A DNA stretch of 64,000 bases, from the NCBI GenBank assembly GCA_031835245.1, contig JAVKOQ010000045.1, positions 139,001 to 203,000 on the forward strand, given 5' to 3'. Position numbers and translations under genes: made by a program. The stretch's first letter is position 1; each line of letters begins with the position of its first letter. The notes under the pieces were generated by a model. It saw nothing but the letters and a program-made list of their open reading frames with translations. It was not told the DNA's origin and searched no databases. Shown in pieces: positions 1 to 10,642 of the stretch. The stretch is from Balamuthia mandrillaris (taxonomy: Eukaryota; Discosea; Longamoebia; Balamuthiidae).

Positions 1-1509
1 TCTGGAGAAGGAGGAGACCCTGCCCAGGATGCCAAGAACGTCGTTGAAAACATTGCCAGCACCCTCATCGAGGAGTGGAAGTCGGACGTCATTCGTATTC
101 CCATCTGTGGCAGCGCCTGGATGCAGAACTACGCCGTGCAGGAGTGGGGCGGCACCGAGCTCTACACCTACAAGGAGTGGATCGACTTGGTCGTCGACCT
201 CACCCGCGAGGCCGGCAAAATAGTCATTATCGATGTCCATCTGTGGGCCGTGGCCGAGTCAGAGGACATTGACGGACTGGTGGATGGATGCAGTGCCACC
301 GCCTCCTGCTCCAGCACGGACTGGTACACGGCCGACAGGACCAACTGGCAGTGCCCCATCGCCAACGCGGATGGTTGCACCATGCAAAGTGCTGTGAAGA
401 ACCAGGACGCCTTCAGGGAGACCTGGGTGGACATTGCCAATTACTACAAGGATGACTTGGGCATCTGGTTCGAGATCTACAACGAGCCCTACGAACGTTA
501 TGCCAACGGAGCCAACCTGGAGGAGAGCGACTACAACTGGGACGACTGGACTTCCTTCTTCGATGACATCATCCACGCCATCCGTGATGAGGCCAATGCT
601 GACAACATCATCTTGGTCGGCGGTTTGGACTTTGCTTGCGACTTTGGTCCGGAGTTCGGTCCCATTGCCAACCCCGAGGAGTTCCTGCCCTGGAAGGACG
701 TGCCCAACGTGGGCTATGTTCTCCATCCTTACCAACACGGTGCCTGCTGCGGTGAGATCGGTGAAGACGAGGATCTCAGCATGACCGATCCCTACGAGTC
801 CGCTTGGTGTCTCTTCCGTGAGAGCGCCACCGCCTCTGGCTCCCCGGTCCCCGCCCCTGGCGTCACCTGCAACAGCCCCGGATATGCTGACACTGCGGAC
901 AAAAAGGTTCCTCCCTGCACCTGGATTCCCGAGGGCAAGCACCCCGAAACAGGAGAGCTGGGTGTGTGCGCTGGAGCTCGCAACCGCTGCCCTCAGTTGA
1001 GCGAGGCCGAGTGCAAGAGCATCGATCGTGGCACCCCTGAGGCCGGCGGTCTCTCCGAGTACATCCTCCCCATGGCCGAGTACGGCCCCTTGTTCGCCAC
1101 GGAGTTTGGCACATTCGATTGCAGCAGCTCGTACACCAAACACTTGTTGGCCTACTTTGAGGAGTATGGCATTTCCTGGACGGCCTGGGCTCTGTGGCCT
1201 CAGAACTCGGGTGGTCCTGGGCAAGGCTCTTGCGGTTATCCCAGCGTGATCTATCCCTCGGACGCTGCTCAGGACTCCGGCAAGGCCTTCAAGCCTTGCG
1301 TTGACAGGGAGGACTGTTCCGCTCTCCTCACTCCTCTCGGCTGGAGCGGCGAGCTGGTCCATCAGGACTTGATCACCAAAGGCGGCAGCGTCGATGATGG
1401 CGGTGATGGCACCACGGATGGCAGCACAGACGGTGACGGCACCACTGACGGCGGTGATGGCGATGGTGACTCTGCCCAAGACAGACTCCAACCCACTCTC
1501 TTGTTGTAA
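1..1509 (+). CDS. GH5-family endoglucanase (cellulase), 5' end outside window
   Basis: The frame is open from base 1, so the true start lies upstream; about 502 residues are visible. The fold signature is glycoside hydrolase family 5: VIRIPI, IIDVHLW, the acid/base Glu in WFEIYNEPY (about 463-490), a His in YVLHPYQHG, the nucleophile Glu in FATEFGTFD (about 1093-1120) and WTAWALWP. This family hydrolyses beta-1,4-glucans, normally outside the cell or in food vacuoles; the signal peptide would be upstream and is not seen. Several Cys-rich insertions suggest disulphides and secretion. The last 45 residues are an Asp/Gly/Thr-rich low-complexity tail, perhaps a linker to nothing or a surface stalk. 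No intron is visible in this part. The gene is convergent with the next one. The family call is strong; the substrate is inferred. Confidence 0.93.
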   Translation, partial: SGEGGDPAQDAKNVVENIASTLIEEWKSDVIRIPICGSAWMQNYAVQEWGGTELYTYKEWIDLVVDLTREAGKIVIIDVHLWAVAESEDIDGLVDGCSATASCSSTDWYTADRTNWQCPIANADGCTMQSAVKNQDAFRETWVDIANYYKDDLGIWFEIYNEPYERYANGANLEESDYNWDDWTSFFDDIIHAIRDEANADNIILVGGLDFACDFGPEFGPIANPEEFLPWKDVPNVGYVLHPYQHGACCGEIGEDEDLSMTDPYESAWCLFRESATASGSPVPAPGVTCNSPGYADTADKKVPPCTWIPEGKHPETGELGVCAGARNRCPQLSEAECKSIDRGTPEAGGLSEYILPMAEYGPLFATEFGTFDCSSSYTKHLLAYFEEYGISWTAWALWPQNSGGPGQGSCGYPSVIYPSDAAQDSGKAFKPCVDREDCSALLTPLGWSGELVHQDLITKGGSVDDGGDGTTDGSTDGDGTTDGGDGDGDSAQDRLQPTLLL

Positions 1510-1853
1510 AAGCCACAACCACGGTGTTGTTACTTCCATTTTTCTAAAACAAAACTTCATTTCATACTTTCAATGCCTCTATTGGAAGAGTTAGTGGTTG
1601 TTGGTGATCTTTCTCATCCCTCCAGTTGTTTTGCCCTCTTCTTCTTCTTTTTCCTGAGCTCGTCTTGTTCTTTTGCCTCTTGTTCTTCGTCTTTTGTTCT
1701 TTCCTCTGTTACATCATCTCCCTTCAAAACAAAAAAAAAGAAACGAAAAGAAAAGAAAGAAACTGCACAGACGACAAGAAAGAACAGTAATGTACATAAC
1801 CTTTATTATAAAGCATGGTAGTTGCAAATAAGTCTGTTGTTGTTGTAGTTGCT
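1510..1853. other. convergent 3' intergenic spacer
   Basis: The spacer lies between the stop of the cellulase (+) and the stop of the PH protein (-). It is C/T-rich in its left half and A-rich around 1725-1775. I see no open frame or RNA gene here; it probably holds both 3' UTRs. Confidence 0.6.
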
Positions 1854-2227
1854 TCATTCGTCTGCATAGATGTGAAACTGAGAGTAATGAGAGGCAGCAT
1901 TAGTGAGTTCCCACACCTCGGCGGCGAGGCTTGGGTCTAACAATATCTTGGTGAGCACTTTGGGGTTGGCGCAGTAGGCCACCACCTCGTCGATGCGAGC
2001 CAAGTTCTTGGGTTGCATGTACTGTCGCAGGCAGGTCTTGAGCACGCTGGCCGCCTGTCTAGCCAACATTTGCACTTCCTCTAGTCGCATGTGCAGCTTT
2101 TTCATGTCCACTTTCGATGGATCCAGCTGTTAAGAAGATAACAGTGAAAATATAGCCGTTAGCAAGAATAGAGAAGAAGATAGAAATAATAGCGAGGATA
2201 ATACAAATAGAAAAAAGCATCGAGCAA

Positions 2228-2260
<33 letters not shown>

Positions 2261-3335
2261 TTACTAACATCCATAACCGAAACATGTTCCTGACAACGAC
2301 AAAATATGTTTAAGGCCTTTCGCAATGGCTGGTCCGCCGGAAGGATCTGCGCAACAGTGATGTTGCCCGCCGACAGTGCAAAGTAACACTTGACGCCGAT
2401 CTTGAGGATGTCTCTCTCAATGTCCGCTCCCTTCTTGGCTGAGCCGCTCTCCTTCTCAATGATGTGCTTCATGGCGGCCACGAGGTTGGTTACCTCGGGA
2501 GGGATCCGCGCCTTGACCGCTCGCTTGCCCATGGTCGAGGTCGCAACCTTGCCCACCACGTTCTTGGTGGTGCGTTGACGCAGGGAGCGCAGCGCTCCCG
2601 CCTTTCTCTTCTCCTTGCTGAGAGGGGGTTGGGGCTCCTTGTTGGTGTTGGCCTTGAGGGCGGCTACCCACTCCACCCAGTCCTCCCTGCTCTTGGTGGC
2701 CAGGAGGAACTCCCACTCGCAACTCTTTTCTTCTTCCTTGGTTTTGTCTGTTGTTGCTTGCTTTTGTTTGAGGAAAAGAGTGTATTGGCGTTCCATGTCT
2801 TTCTTGTATTTGTTGACAACGGCCTTTCTGGGGGCCTTCGGAGAGGCAGAGGCCGAGGAGCAAGCGGCATAGGAGGCGGAGGGAGAAGAGGAGAGGGTGC
2901 CGATGGTGTCTCTAGGAGGAGGATTGCTGACGCTGCGTCGTCGGAACACCATCTCTTTCTCTTTCTCCTTCTCTTTGCCTTTCTTGCTCTTCTCCACCAC
3001 AGCCGCCACGTTCTCATCGTCAGAGGCGGGCTCGTTGCAAACCAGATCTGCCTCTTTCAGCTCGATCTTTCCTTTGGGTTCTTGATCCTTTTTTTTTTGT
3101 TAATATGTTTCATCAAGTAAAAGACTTGACATCAATCACCCACAACATGGAGAGAGAGAGAGAGAGAGAGAGAGAAGTAAAAAAAATGAAATACCTCAAC
3201 ATCAGAGTAGTAGTACAAAGTGCTGCCAATGAGAACAAAAAAGTAGCAGCTCCATTTCTTCTGCTTGTTCTTGCCCTTCACCAGCAGCGTCTTGCGCGTG
3301 TGCAAGTACCCTTCCTTGTCAAAGCTTTCACTCAT
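1854..3335 (-). CDS. PH-domain protein with split PH domain and unknown helical C-terminus
   Basis: Three exons, 3335-3195, 3087-2269 and 2126-1854, all joined in phase 0, give 410 residues. Exon 1 starts with an ATG (MSESFDKEGYLHTRK) and carries the first strands of a pleckstrin-homology domain (WSCYFFVLIGSTLYYY). The closing PH helix (SREDWVEWVAALKA) comes only after about 100 residues of Lys/Glu/Ser low complexity, so the PH domain is split by an insert. The rest is a predicted helical region (PADQPLRKALNIFCRCQEH; RLEEVQMLARQAASVL) that I do not recognise. PH domains usually bind phosphoinositides or proteins at membranes. The introns carry (CT)n on the coding strand. The intron 1 acceptor is an A-run followed by G, and the intron 2 donor is GTTAGT. 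The exon model is well supported; the function is inferred. Confidence 0.85.
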
Positions 3336-3854
3336 GTCTCCCCCTCTTTTTCTCTTAGTGTTCTCTCTCTCTCTCTCTCTCTCCTCTCTTGATGGTTCGG
3401 TGTGGGTTGGATTGGTGATGGTGAGTGATGGTTAGTTTTCTTCTGTTCTTTCTGTGACCAGACCCCTCCCCCTTTTTAATGGTTAACAAAAAAAAAAAGT
3501 GTGAGGTGAGGAGGGAAGAGAGGAGAGAGCTTACGCCTCAACAACACAAAGTAGGAGGAGATAGAACAAGAAAAGCAAGGGAAGAAGAAGGATGAAGAAG
3601 GAGATTTTTTTTGGGTGGCGTGGTTGGCGAGCAGCGGTTATTATTATGGCCGCCCTGATCTCTCCAATAATTAAACGATCGCAAGGAGCGAGAAGCGAGA
3701 AGAGAGAAGAGAGAGGAGAGAGAAGCGAGAAGAGAGAAGCGAGAAGAGGGAAGAGAGAAGAGAGAGAAGGGGCAGAAAGATTCAAGCGAGAAAGAAGAGG
3801 GCACGTGTTTGACAAAAAAAAAACAAATATAGCGGAAAAATAAAATGTTGTTTG
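3336..3854. other. intergenic region, tandem minus-strand genes
   Basis: This is the 5' region of the PH gene and the 3' flank of the PPR gene. It contains (CT)n at about 3361-3385 and a degenerate purine repeat built on GAAGAGAGAAGCGA at about 3680-3780. The open frame across that repeat (3592-3843) is Arg/Glu/Lys low complexity and I do not regard it as a gene. Confidence 0.5.
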
Positions 3855-5401
3855 TTAAGAAGAGTACTTTTGCTTGAGAGCATCCAGCTTTTTCTTATCG
3901 GCAGGGGTGAGCTGCTGTCCTAGCTGCTCCTCCTCCAACCTGCCATACAGCTGCACCACAGCGGAGGCCAGCTGCTTGTGTTCCTCGCTCTTGATGGCAG
4001 CAGCCTCGCCGACCAAAAAGGCATGAAAGCTCTCAGCATCACCAGAGACCAACTCCTGTTCCTTTGCAGAGACATCAGCTCTACGAGGGGGTCTGGAAGA
4101 AGATGGTGACGAAGAAGAGTGGCTCCAGTCCTGACCATCGCGTTGCTGGTCTTCAAGAATGGGAGCAGAGATGGGTCCGTTGGCCTGACATCCTCCCAAA
4201 AACTCGGAGGCGATCTGGAAGGCCTTCTCCTGGTCGCCATCGAGGAGGGCCAACAGGGTCTGCACACAAACGATGCCAGAGAGAGGGGCCACTCCTTCCG
4301 CCTTTCTTTGCTCCTCCATCTGCCGGAGTTCCTGAAGAAGGTCCTCCTTGCTCCTCTCTTCTGGCTTCCTTACTATCTCTTTCTGCTTCTTTCCCTCCTT
4401 CTTCTCATCTTGCTTCTCTTCTTCTCCCGTCTTCTGTTGTGGTGGTGGAGGAACACCATGAATGGCAGCCTTCCACAAGGACCTCATGTAACAGGAATAG
4501 AGCAGCGGTTGATGCAAGGGAGGTTGGTTGAATCCCTCCTGCTTGGCGACCTCCCAGTACTTCTTGGCCGTCTGCCAATCCCCAGCCTCGCAGAAGCATC
4601 GAACCATGTGCTCATAGGTCCGAGCGTTGGGAGCAAAGCCAGGCTTCCTGGTCAGGGCGTTGAAGGTCAAGACGGCGTTCTGGACATCCCCCCTCTCCAC
4701 AAAGTCCCTAAGCAGCCTGTTCCAGGTGAAGATGGAGGGCCAGGTGCGGTATGACAGCAGGTCCGCGAAGATGGAGAGGACCTTCTCGGACTGGCCCACG
4801 CGAGCAGCGGCTCGTTGCATATCGGCACAGAGGGCAGGAGAGGTCTCCACGTTCTTGCGTTGGAACTCCTGGAAGAAGGTCAAGGCCTTGGTGAATTGGG
4901 TTGGGGTGGTGGTCTTCTGGAAGAGCAAGACGAGAAAGTACTGGCGGGGGTTCCACTTGCGTTCGTAGGTGCTACGGATGAGGTCGGCCAGCTTCGCGAA
5001 GCTCATGTCTCTAAAGGCTTCTTTGCCGACGTGTGGCGTGGGGGAAGAGGAGGAAGGAGAGGAAGAAGTGGCGGCAGGTGTTGTGGCCGCTTTGGCGAAG
5101 CCTCGTGAAGGAAACAGCGGGAAAGAACGAAGAACTGAAAGAGAACCCAACCACAAAAAAAATTAGATTTTTTGCTTTTTTTTCCAAAAAGTGACAACGC
5201 ACCAGGGGAATAATTTGAAGTAGAACAAGAAGTGTTGGAAGAGCAAAGGGCGGGTTGGGCCGCTGCAGCCCAGCGCAAAGCGCCGGGCAGAGCGCCGCGA
5301 CCCCCAACAGAAGCGGATTTTGTCACCCAAGACCCACCAGCGTATCTCAAGCAAGTGGAGGACCGGCTTAAATTGGCTTGTGTCCGCAGGGAGGGCAACA
5401 T
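3855..5401 (-). CDS. mitochondrial PPR-like protein
   Basis: Two exons, 5401-5203 and 5134-3855, give 492 residues. The intron has donor GTGCGT and acceptor TTTCAG and joins in phase 1. Exon 1 starts with an ATG and encodes an Arg/Ser/Ala-rich N-terminus without acidic residues for its first 65 positions, as expected for a mitochondrial presequence. The body has helical pentatricopeptide-like repeats, clearest at WPSIFTWNRLLRDFVERGD and FAPNARTYEHMVRCFCEAGD. A Lys/Glu-rich coiled stretch and a Ser-rich loop separate these from a C-terminal helical part. PPR proteins bind organellar RNA in transcript processing or translation. A CATGACGACATG element lies at 5617-5628, about 215 bp upstream of the start. 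The RNA target cannot be told from sequence. Confidence 0.82.
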
Positions 5402-5661
5402 TTTTTTTTCTCTTTGTTTCTTCTTCCCCCTATCAGCACTCTGTTTTTTTTGTTCCCAATCACTCCTCCCTCTCTTCTTTTCCGCCCACTTCGCCTCTCT
5501 TGCCTTTCTTTTTTTCTTCCCCTTCTCTTTTTTTTTTGTGCCGACAAGCAAATATTCACAGGTTCGAATCCAATCGAATGCAACTGGGTTTTTTTTGTGT
5601 GGAGAAGTTTAATTTTCATGACGACATGAAAAATCCCATGGCCATGATAGCTTTGGTGAAG

Positions 5662-6704
5662 CTACTTGGCCAAGCTGACACGCAGCGTGCGGCCATACAA
5701 AAGCCACCTCCCCGCTTGTTCCACTGCCTGCCAATGGTAGGTGTGCGCGCATGTTAGCCCCCCCAAAAAAAAAAACAACACAACACAACACAACGTAAGC
5801 GGTATTAATGCTGCACCTTTTGAGCCTCGGCTTCGGTCTCAAACTCCACAAACGCGATGCCGGAGGCCTTCATTCGTCCCTCAAAGCGGCCTTTGCCTGG
5901 TATTCTCACGTCCCTTTTTGTTTGTTCCAAGGAGAAAAGGTGAGCGACATTAAACAAACATAAAATAAAGTGGCGTACGCACAAAACCACTCCGGCCTCC
6001 TGGAAGGTATTCCAAATGTCGTCCTCGGTGGTGCCGGTGGGTATGCCTCCCACGAAAATGGTGGCGTAGTCGTTGCTACCGCCATTCACGCAATTGTTTT
6101 TGGGGTACACCACTCTTTCTTCCTCTTCTTGTTGTTGTTGCCATCTGCCTCCTCTTGCTTGGTTTTGCTGGTTTTGATGTTGGTGCCGAGGTTTTTCGTA
6201 GTGCGTTCTTTGTTGTGCATTGTCGTCATGGTTGTGTAGTGTGTTTCCGCTGTAGTTGTGTTTCCCTTCGTGTGCATTACCTCGGTGATGGTGTGGTTGC
6301 GATGTTGAAGGATTTTCATCAGTGTCTGTTGTTTGTTTTGACTCTTTGCCGTTTTTCTTTTTCTTTTGCTTTGGCTTCTCGTGCGATCCGTTTTCGGTTC
6401 CTTCTTTTTCTGCTTCATCGCCGTTTTCTGCCTCCCTCTTCCTCTTTGTTTGCTTCTTCTCTTTCGTCTTCTTCTCCTTCGCTTTCGCTCCGTCCTCCTC
6501 ATCTTTTGTTTTCTTCTCTTTTTTCTTCATTTGTGTTTTCACTTCCTTCTCCGCTTTTGTGTCTTTCTCTTTCTTCTGCCTTTGCTTCTTTTTCTTCGTC
6601 TTCTTCCTCTTCTCGTCCTTTGTCTTGCCCTTCTTCTTGTTTTGTTTCTCTTCCTTCAAGAGCTCTTCCTCCGCGGCGCGTCTCTCTTCCGCTCCTCCGT
6701 CCAT
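5662..6704 (-). CDS. Lys/Glu-rich protein with a C-terminal RNA-recognition motif
   Basis: Three exons: about 6704-5983, 5913-5817 and 5727-5662. The first junction falls inside the RRM: a GTGCGT donor and an AAAAAG acceptor give VVLDVRIPGKG. The last 66-bp exon supplies the final strand, LLYGRTLRVSLAK, and the stop. RNP2 is TIFVGGIP and RNP1 is SGIAFVEF. The first 200 residues are a highly charged Lys/Glu tract followed by His/Asn/Gln-rich sequence, typical of nucleolar or pre-mRNA-associated proteins. The start is uncertain. The ATG at 6704 (MDGGAEE) gives 294 residues; an in-frame ATG at 6794 would add 30 but sits only 74 bp from the divergent MMAB start. A CATGACGACA element at 6741 lies just upstream of the shorter start. 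Confidence 0.82.
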
Positions 6705-6867
6705 CTTTATTTTCTTTTTCTTTTTCTTTTTTCTTCTTCTCATGACGACACTAGCGATTCTCGCTGATGTCATGTCTTGCCATTTGTACTCCATGCTGAC
6801 GTCGAAATGAACATATCCCGCGTCGTCCGCAGCCGCACAGTGAGCACCCACCCACCCGCGCAAGACT

Positions 6868-8235
6868 ATGCGAAGAGGCCTTGGCCTGATCCAACGAGAC
6901 GTGCGGTTGGCGAGACCTTGGTTGCAGTGCCGCAGCGGTGGGAGCAGCAGCAGCAGCATGGTACTAGTAGCATCTCTCCCTTCCTCTCTTGTTTGTTGAA
7001 CATTTTAAAAAAAACTTGCCCTCTTCGCCTGCCCACACTCACACCCACGCTCGTTGTCTTGTTGAACTTGTTGTGGCAACACCCAAAAACAAAAAACAGT
7101 CGCAGGTTTCTTCATCAGCTTCTTCTTCCACAACGGCAGCAGCCACCCAGAGCAGAGATCTCTCATCTGGATCCACGGTCGGCTCTCCTCCTTCATCTCC
7201 GCGTGCTTCTGAAGAGGCCACAAGCAGCCAGTAAGTTTCTCTTCCCAGGGGTGAATCAGAACGAACGACCCCACTGAACACAATAACCTGCAGGAAGAAA
7301 ATAAAGGTCTACACTAGGACGGGAGACAAAGGCACATCTAGCCTGTTCTCCGGAGAACGTAAGCCCAAAGATGACGTTGTCTTCGAGGCTTTGGGCGCCA
7401 CCGATGAGCTCAACAGCTTTATTGGGTGGGTGTTTCTTTCTTGCTCGTCTACCAGTGTTATGTACGGAATGGATGAGCTCACTCCTTTCTTCCATGAATG
7501 GTTTTGTTCTGTTACGGACAGCATCGCGAGGGAGTACTGTGTGCTAAGCAACAACGGCTTGGACCACTATCTTCAACTGGTAACCTATCTGCTCCTTGTT
7601 CTTTGGCTGTTCTTCTTCCTATTTATGGCTCCTCTCTTTTTCTCTTTTTGTACCTTCTTCAATGAAACTCTCACCTCGACTGGTATATTTGTTTCAAAGA
7701 TACAATCAACGTTGTTGGATGTTGGTTCTCACATCGCCACGCCGAGAACTTCTCACTCTGAGGCAAGACTAAGTATGTACATGAAAATTGGTGTTTGTCT
7801 CTGACTTGTTAGTTCTTTTCATCTTACTCATTTTGGTGACTAAAACAGGACGAACAGAGTTTTCCGATGAGTACGTTGATCAGCTAGAGCGGTGGATCGA
7901 TGAGTTGGACGCTCCTCTTCCTCCGTTAAAGAACTTCATCCTTCCTGTTGCGTTTATTCTCCTTGCTCTCTTCTCTCTCTGCTTTGATTCTATTTGACTG
8001 AACGCAACATAAATAGTCAGGTGGATTGTCAAGCTCTCACCTACACGCCTGTCGCTCCATCTGCAGAAGAGCGGAGAGGCAGGTGGTGCCCCTGGTGCGC
8101 GATGGCCTAACGGAGGAGAGCGTTGGTCGCTACCTCAACCGTCTCAGTGACTTCTTCTTTGTAGCTGCTCGTTACGCTGCTCATCGTGATGGTGCCAAAG
8201 AAGTTATCTACAAGAAAGAACAGGACAGAAAGTAA
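6868..8235 (+). CDS. MMAB: ATP:cob(I)alamin adenosyltransferase, mitochondrial
   Basis: Seven exons (6868-6960, 7100-7230, 7294-7425, 7522-7579, 7700-7772, 7849-7946, 8017-8235) give 267 residues. Exons 1 and 2 encode an Arg-rich, then Ser/Thr-rich leader that fits a mitochondrial presequence. The PduO/MMAB core follows in order: [14 protein letters not shown] (ATP-binding N-terminal motif), [35 protein letters not shown] and [12 protein letters not shown]. The enzyme transfers the adenosyl group of ATP to cob(I)alamin, supplying adenosylcobalamin to methylmalonyl-CoA mutase. All introns are GT-AG with mixed phases. The protein is the normal length for the family and no key motif is missing. 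The 3' end is only 83 bp from the stop of the convergent START gene. The presence of the gene suggests B12-dependent metabolism. Confidence 0.95.
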
Positions 8236-8318
8236 TGTCATTGTTGTTTATCTGTTAATGAAACACGTTTTTTACAAAGAACAGAAAGCAGAAAGAAGAC
8301 GAAAGAAGAAAACAAAGA

Positions 8319-9153
8319 CTATGTGTAAGGATCACTGTTCTGTCTAGACCGAACGGGAGAAGTGGAGGGACACGTTTGCTCCATCACCTTCGGCTCAACA
8401 CTTCCGCTTCGATACCGCGGTGGCGAACGAGAGGTTTGTGCAGGTGGCGCCGATGCAGATCTCGTCGGCGTTGTTGCTGAGGAGGAAGATGATGAACGAG
8501 GAGAGGAAGAACCGGAAGAAGAACGGGTGAGAAGGTGCGTGGGATGACTTTGCTGGTGTTGACTGCCCTTCCTCTTCTGTCGCCGATAGAGCTCCACGCA
8601 GGCCTGCAAGTCCACCAACGTCTGGTAGACCTGCCTGGCCCTGACCGCATTGACAACAAAGGGCGGGACCCACCCCTTGATATCCACGTTCAGCACGTAC
8701 GTGCAGAAGCACTGGTCCTTGTCCACCCCCAGGGGCTCCAAGATCCAGCCGCTGTGCAGTATCTCGCCCCGCACAAACCCTGGCACCGAGGGCGGCACCA
8801 GCTCGGGGCATTGCACCGAGGTGGCGGCGTATATCCAGCGCCCGCTGCCCTCGTCGAAGTAGACGAAGCGGAGGAGGCTGAAGTCGCGCGGGGAGAGGAG
8901 GAGGGAGGGAGAGTAGGAGCGGAGGTGCGTGATGTTCATCTCTTCCCCCTCGATGCGGGCCACCTCCGTGAGACTCATGGTCAGCGGGTCGTGGTCTTGG
9001 TGAAGAGGAGGAGGAGAAGGAGCGAGGAGGAGGATCAAAAAGGAGGAGGAGGAGGATTGCAGTGGCCGTTGGTGGTGGTGCAAAGGAAAAAGAAAGACAA
9101 TCAGCCCATTTTGACTTTGCAAAAGAAGAGAGAGAACGAAAGCAAGAGGGAGG

Positions 9154-9196
<43 letters not shown>

Positions 9197-9721
9197 CAAG
9201 AAGAGAAACCGGCAGAGACAAACCGTGGTTGACGAGGACAGTGCCTATCTCTTGGGGAGTGGCGCATACTCTGCCTTCCACGCGGGTCATGAAGCAGTCC
9301 CCACAATCCTTTTTGCTCACCAATATCGCTCTCTCGTCCTTGTTGTAATGAAGCAGTCAGTTTGTTGGAACAAACACCAAACAGGACGAACAATGCATGA
9401 AACAGAGTGGCAAAAGCAAGATGAAAGATTTGACAACCTGCAAACGTATAGAAACAGAGAGAGGAACATAACAAAACAAGACATGTGGTGGTTTCAACAA
9501 AAAAGAAAGAAAATATAAACCTTGACGAGCTTCCAACCAGCCGTTTCAGAGCCATGGGGCTCCACCTGCGCTAACAGCTTGGTAACGGTGTAGTTCCTGA
9601 GGTTCCTGTATACAGCTATTTCCTGCTCATCCGTGATGACCTTCTGGCCGTCTTTGTTGAGCTCATCGACGATGACCTTGCTGCCCAGTTTGACGGAGCC
9701 CATTGGCGGTGGCCTTTGCAT
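8319..9721 (-). CDS. START-domain (lipid-binding) protein
   Basis: Three exons, 9721-9521, 9338-9224 and 8995-8319, give 330 residues. A START/StAR-related lipid-transfer fold spans residues about 50-240: a Trp-containing first segment (ETAGWKLVK), CFMTRVEGRVCATPQEIG, RDFSLLRFVYFDEGSGRWIY, EILHSGWILEPLG and the C-terminal helix PPFVVNAVRARQVYQTLVDL. Such domains hold a lipid or sterol in a hydrophobic cavity. No transmembrane segment, PH domain or signal peptide is seen, so a cytosolic carrier or sensor is likely. The last 75 residues are Ser/Pro/Arg-rich with possible phosphorylation sites. Intron 2 contains (CT)n on the coding strand. The ligand cannot be predicted. Confidence 0.88.
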
Positions 9722-10642
9722 CTTTTGTCTTTTCCTTTCTTTCTGTTATCCGTTAATGCCTCTGTGAAAGTCTTGAAGAAAAAAGCCTTGCAAGTCTCTC
9801 AAGCTATAAAACAACAATAAACAAAACAAAGTCCCAAACACAAAATGGCAAAATGCGCTTTGCAAGTTTTTTTTTTTTTGGCGAGGAGACTGAAGTTGCT
9901 TGCAACAGGCAGGTCTTCCGCTTTCTGCCTTTCCTTTTGGCAAGGGAAACGAACCAAAGAGGGGAGCGGGCTGGGCCACTCTCTCTGCTTTGTTCTCTTG
10001 TAATTATATAAACTTCGCACAAATTATACAAAAACAGAAACATGCAACGAAAAACGAAAACAAGAAAAAACATTTCGCAATGAAATGCAAAAAAACCCTT
10101 TTGTTCTTGGTTTGGTCCGCGGAAGCCTGTCGTGGCAACAAGCCAAAGAGGAAAGGAGAAGAAGAAGACCAAGCGAGATGCCCACGAAAAGTAGCAAGCA
10201 GGCAAGAAAACAAAGCAAGCAGAGACACCATCGAAGAGAGAGAGAGAGGGAGAGAGAGAGAAGAGAGAGCTCTGAGGTCTGGTCTAATAGGGGGACAAAA
10301 ACACCAGCAGATTGGCTCGTATGTCGACATATTTTTTTCTTGGAAAAGTGTCGACACGCCAGAAATCCCCAACGCAAAAAAAATAAAATAGAGAAAAGAA
10401 AGTAGCAAGCGAGGGAGAGCGCAGTGCCGCAGCAATTTGAATCACTCCACAAAACAAACATAACGTACATGAATAAGTTTCTTTTTCTGTTTTTCTTTTT
10501 TTCTTCTTCTTCTTCCAAGTGTTCGTTCATCTTTTTGGCGTGTGCCACTTTTTTTTTTGGGTTCGGTTCATCATCTCTTTGTCGCTGCTACTCTGACACG
10601 AATTTTTTTTTTTGTTTTTTTTAAACTTTGTTGAACAGACGA
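9722..10642. promoter_or_regulatory. divergent intergenic region with two TGTCGACA palindromes
   Basis: This 0.9-kb region separates the START gene (-) from the TIM23-family gene (+). It has two exact palindromes: ATGTCGACAT at 10321-10330 and GTGTCGACAC at 10348-10357, about 320 and 290 bp upstream of the TIM23 start. A GA-rich stretch lies at about 10225-10270 and a pyrimidine-rich stretch just before the TIM23 start. Open frames here are low complexity and unconvincing. Confidence 0.5.

Noticed and set aside
259-1560. 433-codon open frame on the minus strand opposite the cellulase
   Set aside because: It is antisense to a clear GH5 coding frame; the sequence is Ala/Val/Gly-rich with no family signal and is explained by codon bias of the real gene.
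3592-3843. 83-codon Arg/Glu/Lys-rich open frame
   Set aside because: It lies entirely within a degenerate purine repeat and has no splice or family support.
5561-5571. GGTTCGAATCC, identical to the tRNA T-arm/B-box consensus
   Set aside because: No A-box, acceptor stem or cloverleaf can be drawn around it; it sits upstream of the PPR gene.
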